This document shows positions 36,876-45,616 of a stretch of 64,000 nucleotides of DNA, piece after piece. A program made the position numbers and the translations under genes. Below the pieces are notes generated by a model that ran no database searches, was not told where the DNA came from, and saw nothing but the letters and a program-made list of their open reading frames with translations. The stretch comes from Sulfurospirillum diekertiae (lineage in GTDB: Bacteria > Campylobacterota > Campylobacteria > Campylobacterales > Sulfurospirillaceae). Position 1 is the stretch's first letter; each line of letters starts with the position of its first letter. The DNA lies in the NCBI RefSeq assembly GCF_002309535.1, contig NZ_CP023275.1, positions 1,860,001-1,924,000 of the forward strand, given 5' to 3'.

Positions 36876-37099
36876 ATTTTTTGAACCTCTATGCTTTTTG
36901 CTTCTTCATAACGAAGGGCAAGCAGTGTTGTACCTACTTCAATTTCCATAGTGCTTTTCGCGATACTTGTTGCTTTAATTTGGAGTTGGCTTCCTTTATG
37001 AAGTCCCAAGGAAAAAAATCTTTGTTTGAGCTCTTCGTTGGCATCTATGCGTACCACGACAGCTTTGTCTCCAGCATTCATTTGTGAAAGTTTAATCAT
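36872..37099 (-). CDS. feoA: Ferrous iron transport protein A
   Basis: The 75-residue SH3-like protein has the family block GDKAVVVRIDANEELKQRFFSLGLHKGSQLQI and EAKSIEV near the end. It is a helper of FeoB, encoded just ahead with overlapping stop and start. Length is standard. Confidence 0.93.
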   Translation of the reverse strand: MIKLSQMNAGDKAVVVRIDANEELKQRFFSLGLHKGSQLQIKATSIAKSTMEIEVGTTLLALRYEEAKSIEVQKI

Positions 37100-37205
37100 A
37101 ATTGTCCTTAATTGATAATGCTGATCAAGATTGTAAGTTAAAACGTATTAAAACCATATTAATGTAGAATAAGTTATTCAAAATAACTCTTACTAGGTGG
37201 ATTTT

Positions 37206-38078
37206 ATGAAAGTCGGACTCATCCAACACGCCGTTGAAAATACCAAAGAAAAAACGATACAAAAAACCGTTTCACTTATCCAAACAGCAGCCATTGAAGG
37301 AGCACAGCTCATTGTCCTTCAAGAGCTTCACCAAGATCGTTACTTTTGCATTAACGAAGATGTTGCTTGTTTTGATTTAGCCTCTGCATGGGAAGCCGAC
37401 ATCGCTTTTTGGGCAAATGTCGCTAAAGAGAACAACGTCGTTTTAGTCACTTCTCTGTTTGAAAAACGCTCCGCTGGTCTTTACCACAACACCGCTGTTG
37501 TCTTTGAACAAGACGGCACGGTTGCAGGAAAATACCGCAAAATGCACATCCCCGATGATCCAGGTTTTTATGAGAAATTTTACTTCACCCCAGGCGATAC
37601 AGGCTACAATCCCATCCAAACCAGTGTCGGAAAACTAGGACTTTTAGTGTGTTGGGATCAATGGTACCCCGAAGCCGCGCGTTTGATGGCACTTAAAGGG
37701 GCTGACATGCTCATCTACCCCACCGCCATCGGTTGGTTCGATGAAGACATGGAAGATGAACAACGAAGGCAATGTGACGCATGGGAGACGATACAACGCG
37801 GCCACGCCATCGCCAATGGCTTACCCGTCATTAGCGTCAATCGTGTTGGCAAAGAAGAAGACAATCACGGCGTACTGGATGGCATCCGCTTTTGGGGTAA
37901 CTCCTTCGTTGCAGGTCCACAAGGCGAGATCATCGCACGCGCAAGCCACGATGAAGAAGAGATTCTCATCGTTGATGTGGACTTAGTACGAAGTGAACAT
38001 GTCAGACGCATCTGGCCATTTTTACGCGACCGAAGAATTGAGACTTACGGGGATTTGACGAAACGATTTATCGACTAA
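37206..38078 (+). CDS. aguB: N-carbamoylputrescine amidase
   Basis: The 290-residue nitrilase-family enzyme has the catalytic triad in LQELHQDRYF (Glu near residue 40), KYRKMHIPDDPGFYEKFYF (Lys near 116) and LLVCWDQWYPEAAR (Cys near 150). It cleaves N-carbamoylputrescine to putrescine, CO2 and ammonia, completing the route from agmatine. The ATG at 37206 has AGGTGG ahead; a longer start three codons upstream is less likely. Confidence 0.93.
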   Translation: MKVGLIQHAVENTKEKTIQKTVSLIQTAAIEGAQLIVLQELHQDRYFCINEDVACFDLASAWEADIAFWANVAKENNVVLVTSLFEKRSAGLYHNTAVVFEQDGTVAGKYRKMHIPDDPGFYEKFYFTPGDTGYNPIQTSVGKLGLLVCWDQWYPEAARLMALKGADMLIYPTAIGWFDEDMEDEQRRQCDAWETIQRGHAIANGLPVISVNRVGKEEDNHGVLDGIRFWGNSFVAGPQGEIIARASHDEEEILIVDVDLVRSEHVRRIWPFLRDRRIETYGDLTKRFID

Positions 38079-38085
38079 AATCTTT

Positions 38086-38119
38086 TTACATGTAAAGACT
38101 CAAAGCTTTACATGTAAAC
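38086..38119. terminator. Palindrome pair with 22-base period between convergent genes
   Basis: TTTACATGTAAA at 38086 and 38108 with GACTCAAAGC between them can form a 13-base stem. It lies just after aguB (+) and beyond the AbiEii gene end (-). On the minus strand it is followed by AAGATTTTAGTC. It is the fourth pair with this exact spacing. Confidence 0.6.
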
Positions 38120-38225
38120 CTTTTGAGTGAGCATGAAACTGGCTAAAATAGCCTATTTCAACTCCTCTAAGCTGATTTATACAAGAAAAAATAAAGACGA
38201 ACAAACGTCCATTCTTACTAATACT

Positions 38226-39179
38226 TTAGCGTTTGAGCTTAGAAGAAAACATGTTAAATTCTTCTTCCTCTTTTTTAGAGGGAACACTGTTGTCGAAGTT
38301 CTCAAAGTCAATGGTTGAAAGTGTGCGCCCTAAGTCTATCGTGGCTTTAAAAATGGAGTCAATAACCTCTGGTTTTTGCATCATTTGTACCATATCGATA
38401 TCTAAAAAGCGCTCCATTTCCTTGATAAACTGTGAACGAATGGCACCATCATCAAGAAGTTTTACTTTGTCGTCAAATTTTTTCTGAAAATCTTGAATCT
38501 GGTAATCTTTTATTTTACGATACACAAGAGACGGATTGAGCGTATTTTTATCATCAATCAGATATTTAATATCCCAAAAATCGCGTGCTTTAAAATAACT
38601 TCTTCCCGCAACAGCGATCAGTTTATCGGCAAGAATCTCCGTTTTACTCTCCACATTTAAAGCAGCCACCATAGAACCACCAACTTTTTGCGTGTAATTG
38701 TCTTTTACCATAATGATAGAATGGTCATAACTAGGAACATTGGCAATCTCAATATTGATTTTGGGTTGCCTCATTTGCGTGGATGGAAGCATAATTTTAG
38801 CTGTCCATTTTTTGACATCAACATTTTTAGTTTCATCTGATGCTTTGAGTTTTGGGGTATCGACTTGCGCTTTTAGACCATACTTTTTTTTAATGGACTG
38901 AATGAACACGTGATTGAACGCTTTCATGAGTTCAGGAGTAAACGTATTCGTATTTTTCAGCACAAAATCCAAATCTTCCGAGTAACGAAAAGCGCCATAA
39001 CACAAGCGCAATGCCGTTCCTCCTTGAAATACAATCTCTTTGGCAATCTCGGATTTATAAAGAGCTTCAATGATGTCATAATGCAAAAGCTCTTTAATAA
39101 TGGTCTGTTCAAGTGCGGGACTGTTTTGAGAAAATGCTGCTGCTTTTTGATGCAATAAATCGGTTTCTAACCTATCCAT
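38226..39179 (-). CDS. abiEii: AbiEii-type nucleotidyltransferase toxin
   Basis: The 317-residue protein has the nucleotidyltransferase core GGTALRLCYG near residue 50 and SEDLDFVL near 66, as in AbiEii/MenT toxins. The region AGRSYFKARDFWDIKYL near 210 matches the family's conserved KxRD-like block. Such toxins modify tRNA ends and act in phage defence by abortive infection. It overlaps the antitoxin gene by 8 bases. The pair is flanked on both sides by palindrome pairs (38086-38119 and 39831-39900). Confidence 0.85.
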   Translation of the reverse strand: MDRLETDLLHQKAAAFSQNSPALEQTIIKELLHYDIIEALYKSEIAKEIVFQGGTALRLCYGAFRYSEDLDFVLKNTNTFTPELMKAFNHVFIQSIKKKYGLKAQVDTPKLKASDETKNVDVKKWTAKIMLPSTQMRQPKINIEIANVPSYDHSIIMVKDNYTQKVGGSMVAALNVESKTEILADKLIAVAGRSYFKARDFWDIKYLIDDKNTLNPSLVYRKIKDYQIQDFQKKFDDKVKLLDDGAIRSQFIKEMERFLDIDMVQMMQKPEVIDSIFKATIDLGRTLSTIDFENFDNSVPSKKEEEEFNMFSSKLKR

Positions 39180-39708
39180 TTTTGTCCTCCTCTAAATCAA
39201 TGAGATCACGGCTGCGATTGGTTCTTTTGGCATCTCGAATGGCTTTTTTTGGTTCAGCAACGTAAAAACCAAAACGTTTATCAAAAGTACAATCGGTATA
39301 AAACTGAGAAACATTTCTCGCTGAATGCACAAACTCAATAATGCCATACGGAGTGGTAAACACTTGACTTCTACCCGTGGTCATAAAGACCAATCGGTTT
39401 GGCATTTGAGAGATGAGTCCATAATCGCTTAGTGCAGTTTCCAAACTCAAATAAAATTGCTCGTTTGACCGCAATAAGAAAGGCAGCGCATAAAGCGGCA
39501 TTGTTGGAAAAGAACGTGCCCTTGGATTTGCATAGTAACCACGACAAATAGCGACAATCAATCCACTGTCACAATGGCGTTTTAAAGCCATAATCAATGT
39601 TCCATTGGGAGTATCGGGAAAATATATTTTAACCAATTCAATTCCAAAAGACCAAACGCCATTTTTGTCAATTGTATCTAAGAATTGAGAAAATTTTCGT
39701 CTCGTCAT
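39172..39708 (-). CDS. abiEi: AbiEi-type antitoxin and repressor
   Basis: The 178-residue protein begins with a winged-helix-like part (residues 1-60, with IYFPDTPNGTLIMALKRHC) and continues with the AbiEi family block CRGYYANPRARSF and YGIIEFVHS. AbiEi proteins bind the promoter and control their own operon; the AT-rich region ahead (39720-39790) probably holds the operator. Length is short for the family, which may reflect a compact subtype. Confidence 0.8.
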   Translation of the reverse strand: MTRRKFSQFLDTIDKNGVWSFGIELVKIYFPDTPNGTLIMALKRHCDSGLIVAICRGYYANPRARSFPTMPLYALPFLLRSNEQFYLSLETALSDYGLISQMPNRLVFMTTGRSQVFTTPYGIIEFVHSARNVSQFYTDCTFDKRFGFYVAEPKKAIRDAKRTNRSRDLIDLEEDKNG

Positions 39709-40011
39709 GGTTTGCTCCTCTTTTAATGGATTATATCATATCTGATCATAAAGTATATATTTTTATATATTAACTGTTTATATAATTAAAAAATATCGAA
39801 AGCAATTAGAGATTATCTAGCTCAAAACCCTTTACATGTAAAGCTATTTTTTGAAGTTTTGAAGGCACAAAACATAGGCTTTCCACCTTTTACATGTAAA
39901 CGTTTTCCTGCACTAAAAACGCCCTATTTTTTGTTTAAAAAGTACTCATGCAATTTGACATCGTTATATATTTTGGTATATACTGCCACGATTATCATGT
40001 GAGGATAGAAG
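39709..40011. other. 303-base region between abiEi and exbB
   Basis: It holds the abiE promoter side (very AT-rich, with TATATTTTTATATA), two TTTACATGTAAA copies (39831 and 39889, 46 bases apart), and the exbB promoter. I see no gene in it. Confidence 0.6.
39955..39984 (+). promoter_or_regulatory. Promoter of the exbB/iron operon
   Basis: TTGACA at 39955-39960 and TATACT at 39979-39984 are spaced by 18 bases. Inside lies CGTTATATATT (39962-39972), which recurs exactly at 43205-43215 ahead of the receptor gene. AGGA at 40002 is the ribosome binding site. Confidence 0.6.
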
Positions 40012-40431
40012 ATGGGCGAAACAAGATTATGGGTAGATATAGGAGTTATGGCAGTCCTTGGCATCATGAGCATTGTAGCGTTAACGATCATTTTTGAGCG
40101 CTATTTTTTCATTACAAAGACCGATATTATGGGCTATTCTTCGATTGACAAACTTGAGAGCGATTTAACCGATTATATGAATTTACTTGCCAGTATTGGC
40201 TCTAATTCTCCTTATGTTGGTATGCTTGGAACCGTTCTTGGCATTATGGCGACATTTCATGAGATGGGACTGAGCAATACCAATGCCAACGGCGTTATGG
40301 AAGCTTTATCGCAGGCACTTTTTGCGACCGCTTTGGGACTTGTTGTTGCCATACCGACGATTTTTATTTACAACTTGTTACTGCGAAAAGTTAAAAAGAA
40401 AGTGGTTGCATGGAAGGTGCTTCATGGATGA
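40012..40431 (+). CDS. exbB: ExbB-like proton channel protein
   Basis: The 139-residue protein is a short member of the MotA/TolQ/ExbB family with membrane segments near 10-30, 65-85 and 100-125. The family block YVGMLGTVLGIMATFHEMG is near residue 65, and ALFATALGLVVAIP near 103. With ExbD and TonB it powers outer membrane transport using the proton gradient. The short form is common in Campylobacterota. It overlaps exbD by 8 bases. Confidence 0.9.
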   Translation: MGETRLWVDIGVMAVLGIMSIVALTIIFERYFFITKTDIMGYSSIDKLESDLTDYMNLLASIGSNSPYVGMLGTVLGIMATFHEMGLSNTNANGVMEALSQALFATALGLVVAIPTIFIYNLLLRKVKKKVVAWKVLHG

Positions 40432-40810
40432 GAAAGAGATAGGCTACATCAACACCGTTCCACTTGTTGACGTGATGCTTGTACTCCTTACCATCGCTTT
40501 AACGACGGCGACGTTTGTCAAAGAAGGCTCCTTGCCTGTTGACCTTCCCTCCGCCAAAGCGCAAACAAGAGAAGCACCCAAAGTCTTTCGTGTGACCATT
40601 ACAAAAGAGCGCACGCTGTATGTTAATGAGAGCGAAGTGAACGAGAGTACCATCAACGAAGTCTTACAAGCGTTTAGTAAAGAAGACCTTTGCGAAATCT
40701 ACGCCGATAAAACCGTGATGGTCGAAGACTTAACCATCATGATGAGCCGCTTAAACACCCTTGGCTTTTCCAAAGTTGTCATTAAGACTAAAAACACGAC
40801 CAACGAATGA
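40424..40810 (+). CDS. exbD: ExbD-like biopolymer transport protein
   Basis: The 128-residue protein has one N-terminal membrane segment with the proton-pathway Asp in VPLVDVMLVLL near residue 15. A periplasmic domain follows (VTITKERTLYVNESEV). The ATG at 40424-40426 overlaps the end of exbB. It pairs with ExbB and the TonB encoded next. Confidence 0.9.
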   Translation: MDEKEIGYINTVPLVDVMLVLLTIALTTATFVKEGSLPVDLPSAKAQTREAPKVFRVTITKERTLYVNESEVNESTINEVLQAFSKEDLCEIYADKTVMVEDLTIMMSRLNTLGFSKVVIKTKNTTNE

Positions 40811-41598
40811 TGAAAAAAGCGTTTTTGGCTTCATTGTGTGTGCATAGCATAGTGATTGCTCTTGCATTTTATCTGATCAAAAAGCCCTATGAAGTAGAGG
40901 TTGTGACGATTCCACTTAGCATGGCAACGGCGTTTGAAACCTCATCACAAAATGAGCCAACACAAGAACCAAACGATACACCTGCTAAGCAACAAGAGAG
41001 TCATGTAAGCGACGTAGTAGAACCTCAAACACCTAAAGCATTCCTTGTTGAAGAGAAGCCAAAAGAGGTCGTTCACACCAAAGTGATTCCAACACCTCAA
41101 AAGCCTCATTCCGCCAAAGCACTCACACCCAGTAAATCGTCTGAACTCTCTGACACAGCGGAAGTTCCTGTACAAACAGAAGCCATTGCCTCTTCAGAAG
41201 ATGCAACTTCCGCCACATCTTCCGCATCTTCACACGATGGTTTAGCACAAGGCGGTGCATCATCTTCTGCTTCCCTAAAAAGTGCAAATGCCGAAGCGAT
41301 GGATCCTTCCATGCGTGCCAACTTTAACATCATTCGCAAAAAAACCTATGAGAGGCTTTACTATCCCAAAGCTTCACAACATGCACTTCAAGAAGGTACG
41401 GCAACTCTTATTTTTAAGCTCAACGCATCGGGCTTGGTCGAAGAGATAGAGTTAGAGCACAGCACAGGTTTTACTGAGCTTGACAAGATTGTCCTCAAAG
41501 CCGCACATTCTTTGCAAGGTGAAAAGCTCCAATCCGTTGGAAAACGCATCAACATTCGACTCTCTGTCGAATTTGTTGTACCCGACAAGGCGGCATAG
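40807..41598 (+). CDS. tonB: TonB-family energy transducer
   Basis: The 263-residue protein has an N-terminal membrane anchor (residues 5-22), a long spacer rich in Pro, Ser, Ala, Glu and Lys, and the TonB C-terminal domain (YYPKASQHALQEGTATLIFKLNASG near residue 190, HSTGFTELDKIVLKAA near 220). It carries energy from ExbBD to the receptor encoded at 43247. The start overlaps exbD by 4 bases. Confidence 0.9.
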   Translation: MMKKAFLASLCVHSIVIALAFYLIKKPYEVEVVTIPLSMATAFETSSQNEPTQEPNDTPAKQQESHVSDVVEPQTPKAFLVEEKPKEVVHTKVIPTPQKPHSAKALTPSKSSELSDTAEVPVQTEAIASSEDATSATSSASSHDGLAQGGASSSASLKSANAEAMDPSMRANFNIIRKKTYERLYYPKASQHALQEGTATLIFKLNASGLVEEIELEHSTGFTELDKIVLKAAHSLQGEKLQSVGKRINIRLSVEFVVPDKAA

Positions 41599-41601
41599 AA
41601 G

Positions 41602-42081
41602 ATGTTTGAGAAGTATTATAACGAGCTTATCGGGTACTTTTCACACTATCTCAAAGACAAAGATCGTGCTTATGAAGTGGTGCATGAGTGTTACTGTCGT
41701 GTTTTGGCGATGTCTCCGCATATGATACCCATACGAGAACCTCGCGCCTTTTTGTACAAAACCACACGCAATATCATCATCAATGAAAATCTCAAAAATT
41801 CCCGTCACAAACAGACTGACATCGACACCGAACAGATCATGGACGAGCAAGCAGAACAGCCTTTGGAAAAACTCGCATCGGAAGAGCGCGTTACCAAACT
41901 TAACGAAGCCATCAACGCACTTCCACCACGCTGCTACGAAGCCTTTGTACTTTATAAATTTGAGGGATTTTCGCATACTCAAATCGCTGAAAAAATGGGC
42001 ATATCACGAAATATGGTTGAAAAACACATTATGAATGCAATGAAAGCCTGCACGAAATGTTTAAAAGAGATAAACGAATGA
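41602..42081 (+). CDS. fecI: FecI-type ECF sigma factor
   Basis: The 159-residue protein has sigma region 2 (YYNELIGYFSHYLKDKDRAYEVVHECY near the start, FLYKTTRNIIINENL near 51) and region 4 (LPPRCYEAFVLYKFEGFSHTQIAEKMGISRNMVEKHI near 112-148). It matches the iron-starvation FecI group. It starts 3 bases after tonB and its end overlaps the anti-sigma gene. ECF sigma factors are uncommon in Campylobacterota. Confidence 0.92.
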   Translation: MFEKYYNELIGYFSHYLKDKDRAYEVVHECYCRVLAMSPHMIPIREPRAFLYKTTRNIIINENLKNSRHKQTDIDTEQIMDEQAEQPLEKLASEERVTKLNEAINALPPRCYEAFVLYKFEGFSHTQIAEKMGISRNMVEKHIMNAMKACTKCLKEINE

Positions 42082-43016
42082 CACACGAACAAGAGATACT
42101 AGAGGAACTTGCCATTACATGGTTTATGCGCACACGTGAACCGATGAGTGCGAAAGAGTGCGAAACATTTGAACAGTGGCTAAGCGTCAAAGAGCACAAA
42201 CATGCGTACGATGACGTATGCCAAACATGGAATGCTCTTGATGACTGTGCCTCCACATACAAACCAACCCCCAATACTCCAACCAACAACGTTTTTTATA
42301 CCAGACGTGCTTTTTTATACACTTCCGCTTCGTTTTTATTGGGCCTTGGCGCCTATGGGTTATACGGGCATTACCTGAGCACTCCCGTTTATGCCCGCAC
42401 ATTTGTCAGCCGGCAAGGTGAAACGATGGAAGTTACTCTACCCGATGGCACGCATGTTTCGCTCGATGCCGACACCCAACTTGAAGTGGCGTACTACACA
42501 CACCAACGAGAGACAAAGGTGTTTCAAGGGCAAGTAATGTTTTCAGTAACGTCTGATCCTCAAAAAGCCTTTCATGTCAAAGCGAGCGATACGTTGGTAA
42601 CCGTTGTAGGAACACGTTTTTCCGTGCGAAATATAGATGACATTGTCAAAGTAGCGGTTCAAGAAGGACATGTTCGCGTCACCAATACAACGCTTACACG
42701 TACTTTCGATCTTCTGCCTTCCGATGGACTCGTCGTTAAAAATACTGAAATGACTCCACTTAAAGTGACCCCTGATCTTGTAGGCGCATGGCAACAAGGG
42801 CGAGTAGCGTTTGAAGATGCGACGCTTGAAGAGACACTAAGAGAGTTTGCACGTTATGGAGAGAAAAGACTCATTGCCACTGATGAAGTAAAAGCGTTCC
42901 GCGTGACAGGTAGCTTTGACATCACTAATTCAAGCAATTTTGTCACAGCACTTCCCTCTGTTATACCTATTCGCTATATTAAAGAAGGCGAAAAACTGCT
43001 TATCGTTAAACGCTAG
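42078..43016 (+). CDS. fecR: FecR-type transmembrane sigma regulator
   Basis: The 312-residue protein has an N-terminal cytosolic part (LAITWFMRTREPMS, a known FecR block), a membrane segment near residues 78-98, and a periplasmic part with the FecR domain (GETMEVTLPDGTHVSLDADTQLEV near 118). It ends with a short STN-like domain (FALRFARYGEKRLIA-type). It relays receptor state to FecI. Its start overlaps the sigma stop (ATGA). Confidence 0.9.
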   Translation: MTHEQEILEELAITWFMRTREPMSAKECETFEQWLSVKEHKHAYDDVCQTWNALDDCASTYKPTPNTPTNNVFYTRRAFLYTSASFLLGLGAYGLYGHYLSTPVYARTFVSRQGETMEVTLPDGTHVSLDADTQLEVAYYTHQRETKVFQGQVMFSVTSDPQKAFHVKASDTLVTVVGTRFSVRNIDDIVKVAVQEGHVRVTNTTLTRTFDLLPSDGLVVKNTEMTPLKVTPDLVGAWQQGRVAFEDATLEETLREFARYGEKRLIATDEVKAFRVTGSFDITNSSNFVTALPSVIPIRYIKEGEKLLIVKR

Positions 43017-43204
43017 ATGCTTTACATGTAAAAATTTTGCATAGCTAAAAGTTGCAAATTTAGCCAAAATCTCACGAAAATAAATTTTTTCTCTCTATGA
43101 CATCAGGATTTGATCGTTAAGATTGTCTTCTTTATAACGGCATCTTTTAAACACCTCTATTTTCATCGGGCTAGATTTTGAAAATAGTGGATTTTTAGGC
43201 ATAG

Positions 43205-43215
43205 CGTTATATATT
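43205..43215 (+). promoter_or_regulatory. Motif CGTTATATATT ahead of the receptor gene
   Basis: These 11 bases are identical to 39962-39972 in the exbB promoter. They lie 31 bases ahead of the receptor start, where a promoter core would be. It may be part of a FecI-dependent promoter or an iron-regulator site. Confidence 0.4.
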
Positions 43216-43246
43216 AAAAAGCATCATGAGGCAAAAAGGAGAGAAA

Positions 43247-45607
43247 ATGCAGAGTATCAAAAGGCGGATGATACCCTTAGCGTTGAGTGCTATTATGGCA
43301 CTGAGTAGTCAAGTTTATGCGAAAGCAACACCCATTGACATCGTAGCACAACCGTTGGCATCGGCTCTGACACAGTTTGCAGAACAAGCACATGTTCAAG
43401 TCTTAGTATCGCAAGAGTTGGTAAGCGGTAAAGTCGCTCCTGAAGTACGAGGCGAATTAGAGCCAATCGATGCGTTAAAAGCACTTTTGAAAAATAGTGG
43501 TCTTGAAGCAGTCAGTCAAAACGGCACACTTGTCATCAAAAAAGTAGAAAAAGCACAAGAAGAGTCTTTGGAAAAGATCACTATGAAAGGACAGGCTGCA
43601 GAAGGCAGTGTGGAGGCAGGGTATAGAATAGATACTGTAAGTAAAGTGGGTCCATGGGGTGAACGAGAGTTACAAGATACACCGTATTCAATCAATGTAA
43701 TGTCTTCTGACTTATTAGATAATATGCAGATTCATTCAACAGCTGATCTTTTCAAATACAATCCGTATACTCAGGTGTATATACCAACAGCGCGTATCGC
43801 GGATAATATTAATATGCGTGGCTTTTATAATAATAGCCGATTACTAAATGGCCTTCAATACAATGGAGTTGTTGCGGTTGAAGATAAAGAACGTGTGGAG
43901 GTTCTAACAGGAGCTACTGGTTTTATGAATGGCATTAGCTCCCCAGCGGGTACAATCAACTATGTTATGAAACGCCCTACAAAAGAGTCTATGGCAAGTG
44001 TAGATACAGGATGTAGAGAAGGTTCTGATTGCTATGCCCATGCTGATATAAGTGGACCTTTAACTGATGATGGACGTGTCGGATATCGAGTCAATGTTGT
44101 CAAAGAGGGTGGAGAAACTTTTGTAGCTGATCAAAAAATTAACAAATGGCTCATAACGGGTGCACTTGATTATCGTGTGACCGATAATCTCAAATTAGAA
44201 TTTGATGCGTCGAGCTACTATAACAAAACAACAGGAATGCAAATTGGATTCAATCCAAGTACGGGTAATCAAAATAATTTGGATCCAAATTCGATCGATC
44301 CTAGAAAGCAGTATGGTCAAGATTGGTCATATGAAAAAGATTCCTATAATCTTGTCGATGGTAAATTGACATGGGACATCAATAATTGGCTCACTCTTCG
44401 ATCAGCAGCGATGTATAACGAAGGAACGAGTGAACGTCTCAATATTAATGCCGGTAATATCGATGTAACAACGAGAACATATACCGAAAATATCTATCAC
44501 ATATTTCCTTCAGATTTGATCACAAAATCAGCTTATACCTATCTTGATGCTAAATTTGATACGGGATCCATTTCACATAAAATTACAACCGGCTTTTCTT
44601 TGATGGACTATGAATCTGATCAATATAAAATTGGCACATATTTTCAAACAGGCATAGGCATTACATCATCTCTTGATAATCCGGTTTACACTAGTCAACC
44701 AAGTTACGCCAATGATGTTGGAGATAGAGTTCGTGCATACACAAACACCAATAAAAATATTATGCTTGGAGATGAAGTAACGTTTAACGATCAATGGTCG
44801 ATGCTCCTTGGTATCAATAATACACATATAGATACTATTTCTTATAATACAACCACGCAAGCGATTACTTCAGAATACGATAAATCAGCATCGACTCCAA
44901 CAGTGTCTTTACTCTACAAACCGATTCCTTCTTTAACGCTCTATACAACCTATCTCGAAGCGCTTGAACAAGGCGGTACGGCACCGGCTACCTATCTTGG
45001 AAATGCTGTCCATAATACCGGAGAGATTTTATCTCCAATGCTCGATAAACAGTATGAAGTTGGAGCCAAAACAAACATCGGTGGACTGTTTCTTACAGGA
45101 GCACTTTTTCAAATTGATAAAGCAAACCAATACGTAGATCCAAGTACCCTAATCTATGCACAAGATGGTCGTCAAGTTCATAAAGGAATCGAATTTACTG
45201 CTACAGGAAGTGTAACCGATAATTTTAGACTCTATGGTGGAGCAAGTTATTTAAATGCAACGATAAAAGAACAAGCCAACAATACAGCGCTTGAAGGAAA
45301 GCACCCAACTAATGTTCCAAGTGAATATGCAAAAATAATTGGAGAATACGACATTGATGCAATACACGGTTTAACATTAATTGGAGGTGCTTTTTATACT
45401 GGTAGCACATATCAGAATGCACTTAATACTGTTTCAGAGCCTAGTGTAGTCACTGAAGATATTGGAGCACGATATACAACTAAAATGGGTTCTTATCCAA
45501 CTGTTTTCCGTTTTAACGTTAGCAATATTACGGATAAACATTATTGGGTAGGCAATATTTTGGGAGATCCACGCATTTTTAGTCTCTCTGTACAAATGAA
45601 GTTTTAA
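43247..45607 (+). CDS. fecA: TonB-dependent siderophore receptor with signalling domain
   Basis: The 786-residue protein has a signal peptide (cut near VYAKA), an STN signalling domain (IDIVAQPLASALTQFAEQAHVQVLVSQELV and LKNSGLEAVSQNGTLVI, residues 28-100), a plug domain (LQDTPYSINVMSSDLLDNMQ near 150) and a 22-strand barrel ending in IFSLSVQMKF with the terminal Phe. It imports an iron complex and signals to FecR and FecI. The ligand cannot be told from sequence. The ATG at 43247 has AGGAGA ahead. No palindrome copy occurs from here to 49400. Confidence 0.92.
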   Translation: MQSIKRRMIPLALSAIMALSSQVYAKATPIDIVAQPLASALTQFAEQAHVQVLVSQELVSGKVAPEVRGELEPIDALKALLKNSGLEAVSQNGTLVIKKVEKAQEESLEKITMKGQAAEGSVEAGYRIDTVSKVGPWGERELQDTPYSINVMSSDLLDNMQIHSTADLFKYNPYTQVYIPTARIADNINMRGFYNNSRLLNGLQYNGVVAVEDKERVEVLTGATGFMNGISSPAGTINYVMKRPTKESMASVDTGCREGSDCYAHADISGPLTDDGRVGYRVNVVKEGGETFVADQKINKWLITGALDYRVTDNLKLEFDASSYYNKTTGMQIGFNPSTGNQNNLDPNSIDPRKQYGQDWSYEKDSYNLVDGKLTWDINNWLTLRSAAMYNEGTSERLNINAGNIDVTTRTYTENIYHIFPSDLITKSAYTYLDAKFDTGSISHKITTGFSLMDYESDQYKIGTYFQTGIGITSSLDNPVYTSQPSYANDVGDRVRAYTNTNKNIMLGDEVTFNDQWSMLLGINNTHIDTISYNTTTQAITSEYDKSASTPTVSLLYKPIPSLTLYTTYLEALEQGGTAPATYLGNAVHNTGEILSPMLDKQYEVGAKTNIGGLFLTGALFQIDKANQYVDPSTLIYAQDGRQVHKGIEFTATGSVTDNFRLYGGASYLNATIKEQANNTALEGKHPTNVPSEYAKIIGEYDIDAIHGLTLIGGAFYTGSTYQNALNTVSEPSVVTEDIGARYTTKMGSYPTVFRFNVSNITDKHYWVGNILGDPRIFSLSVQMKF

Positions 45608-45616
45608 CAAAAATAT

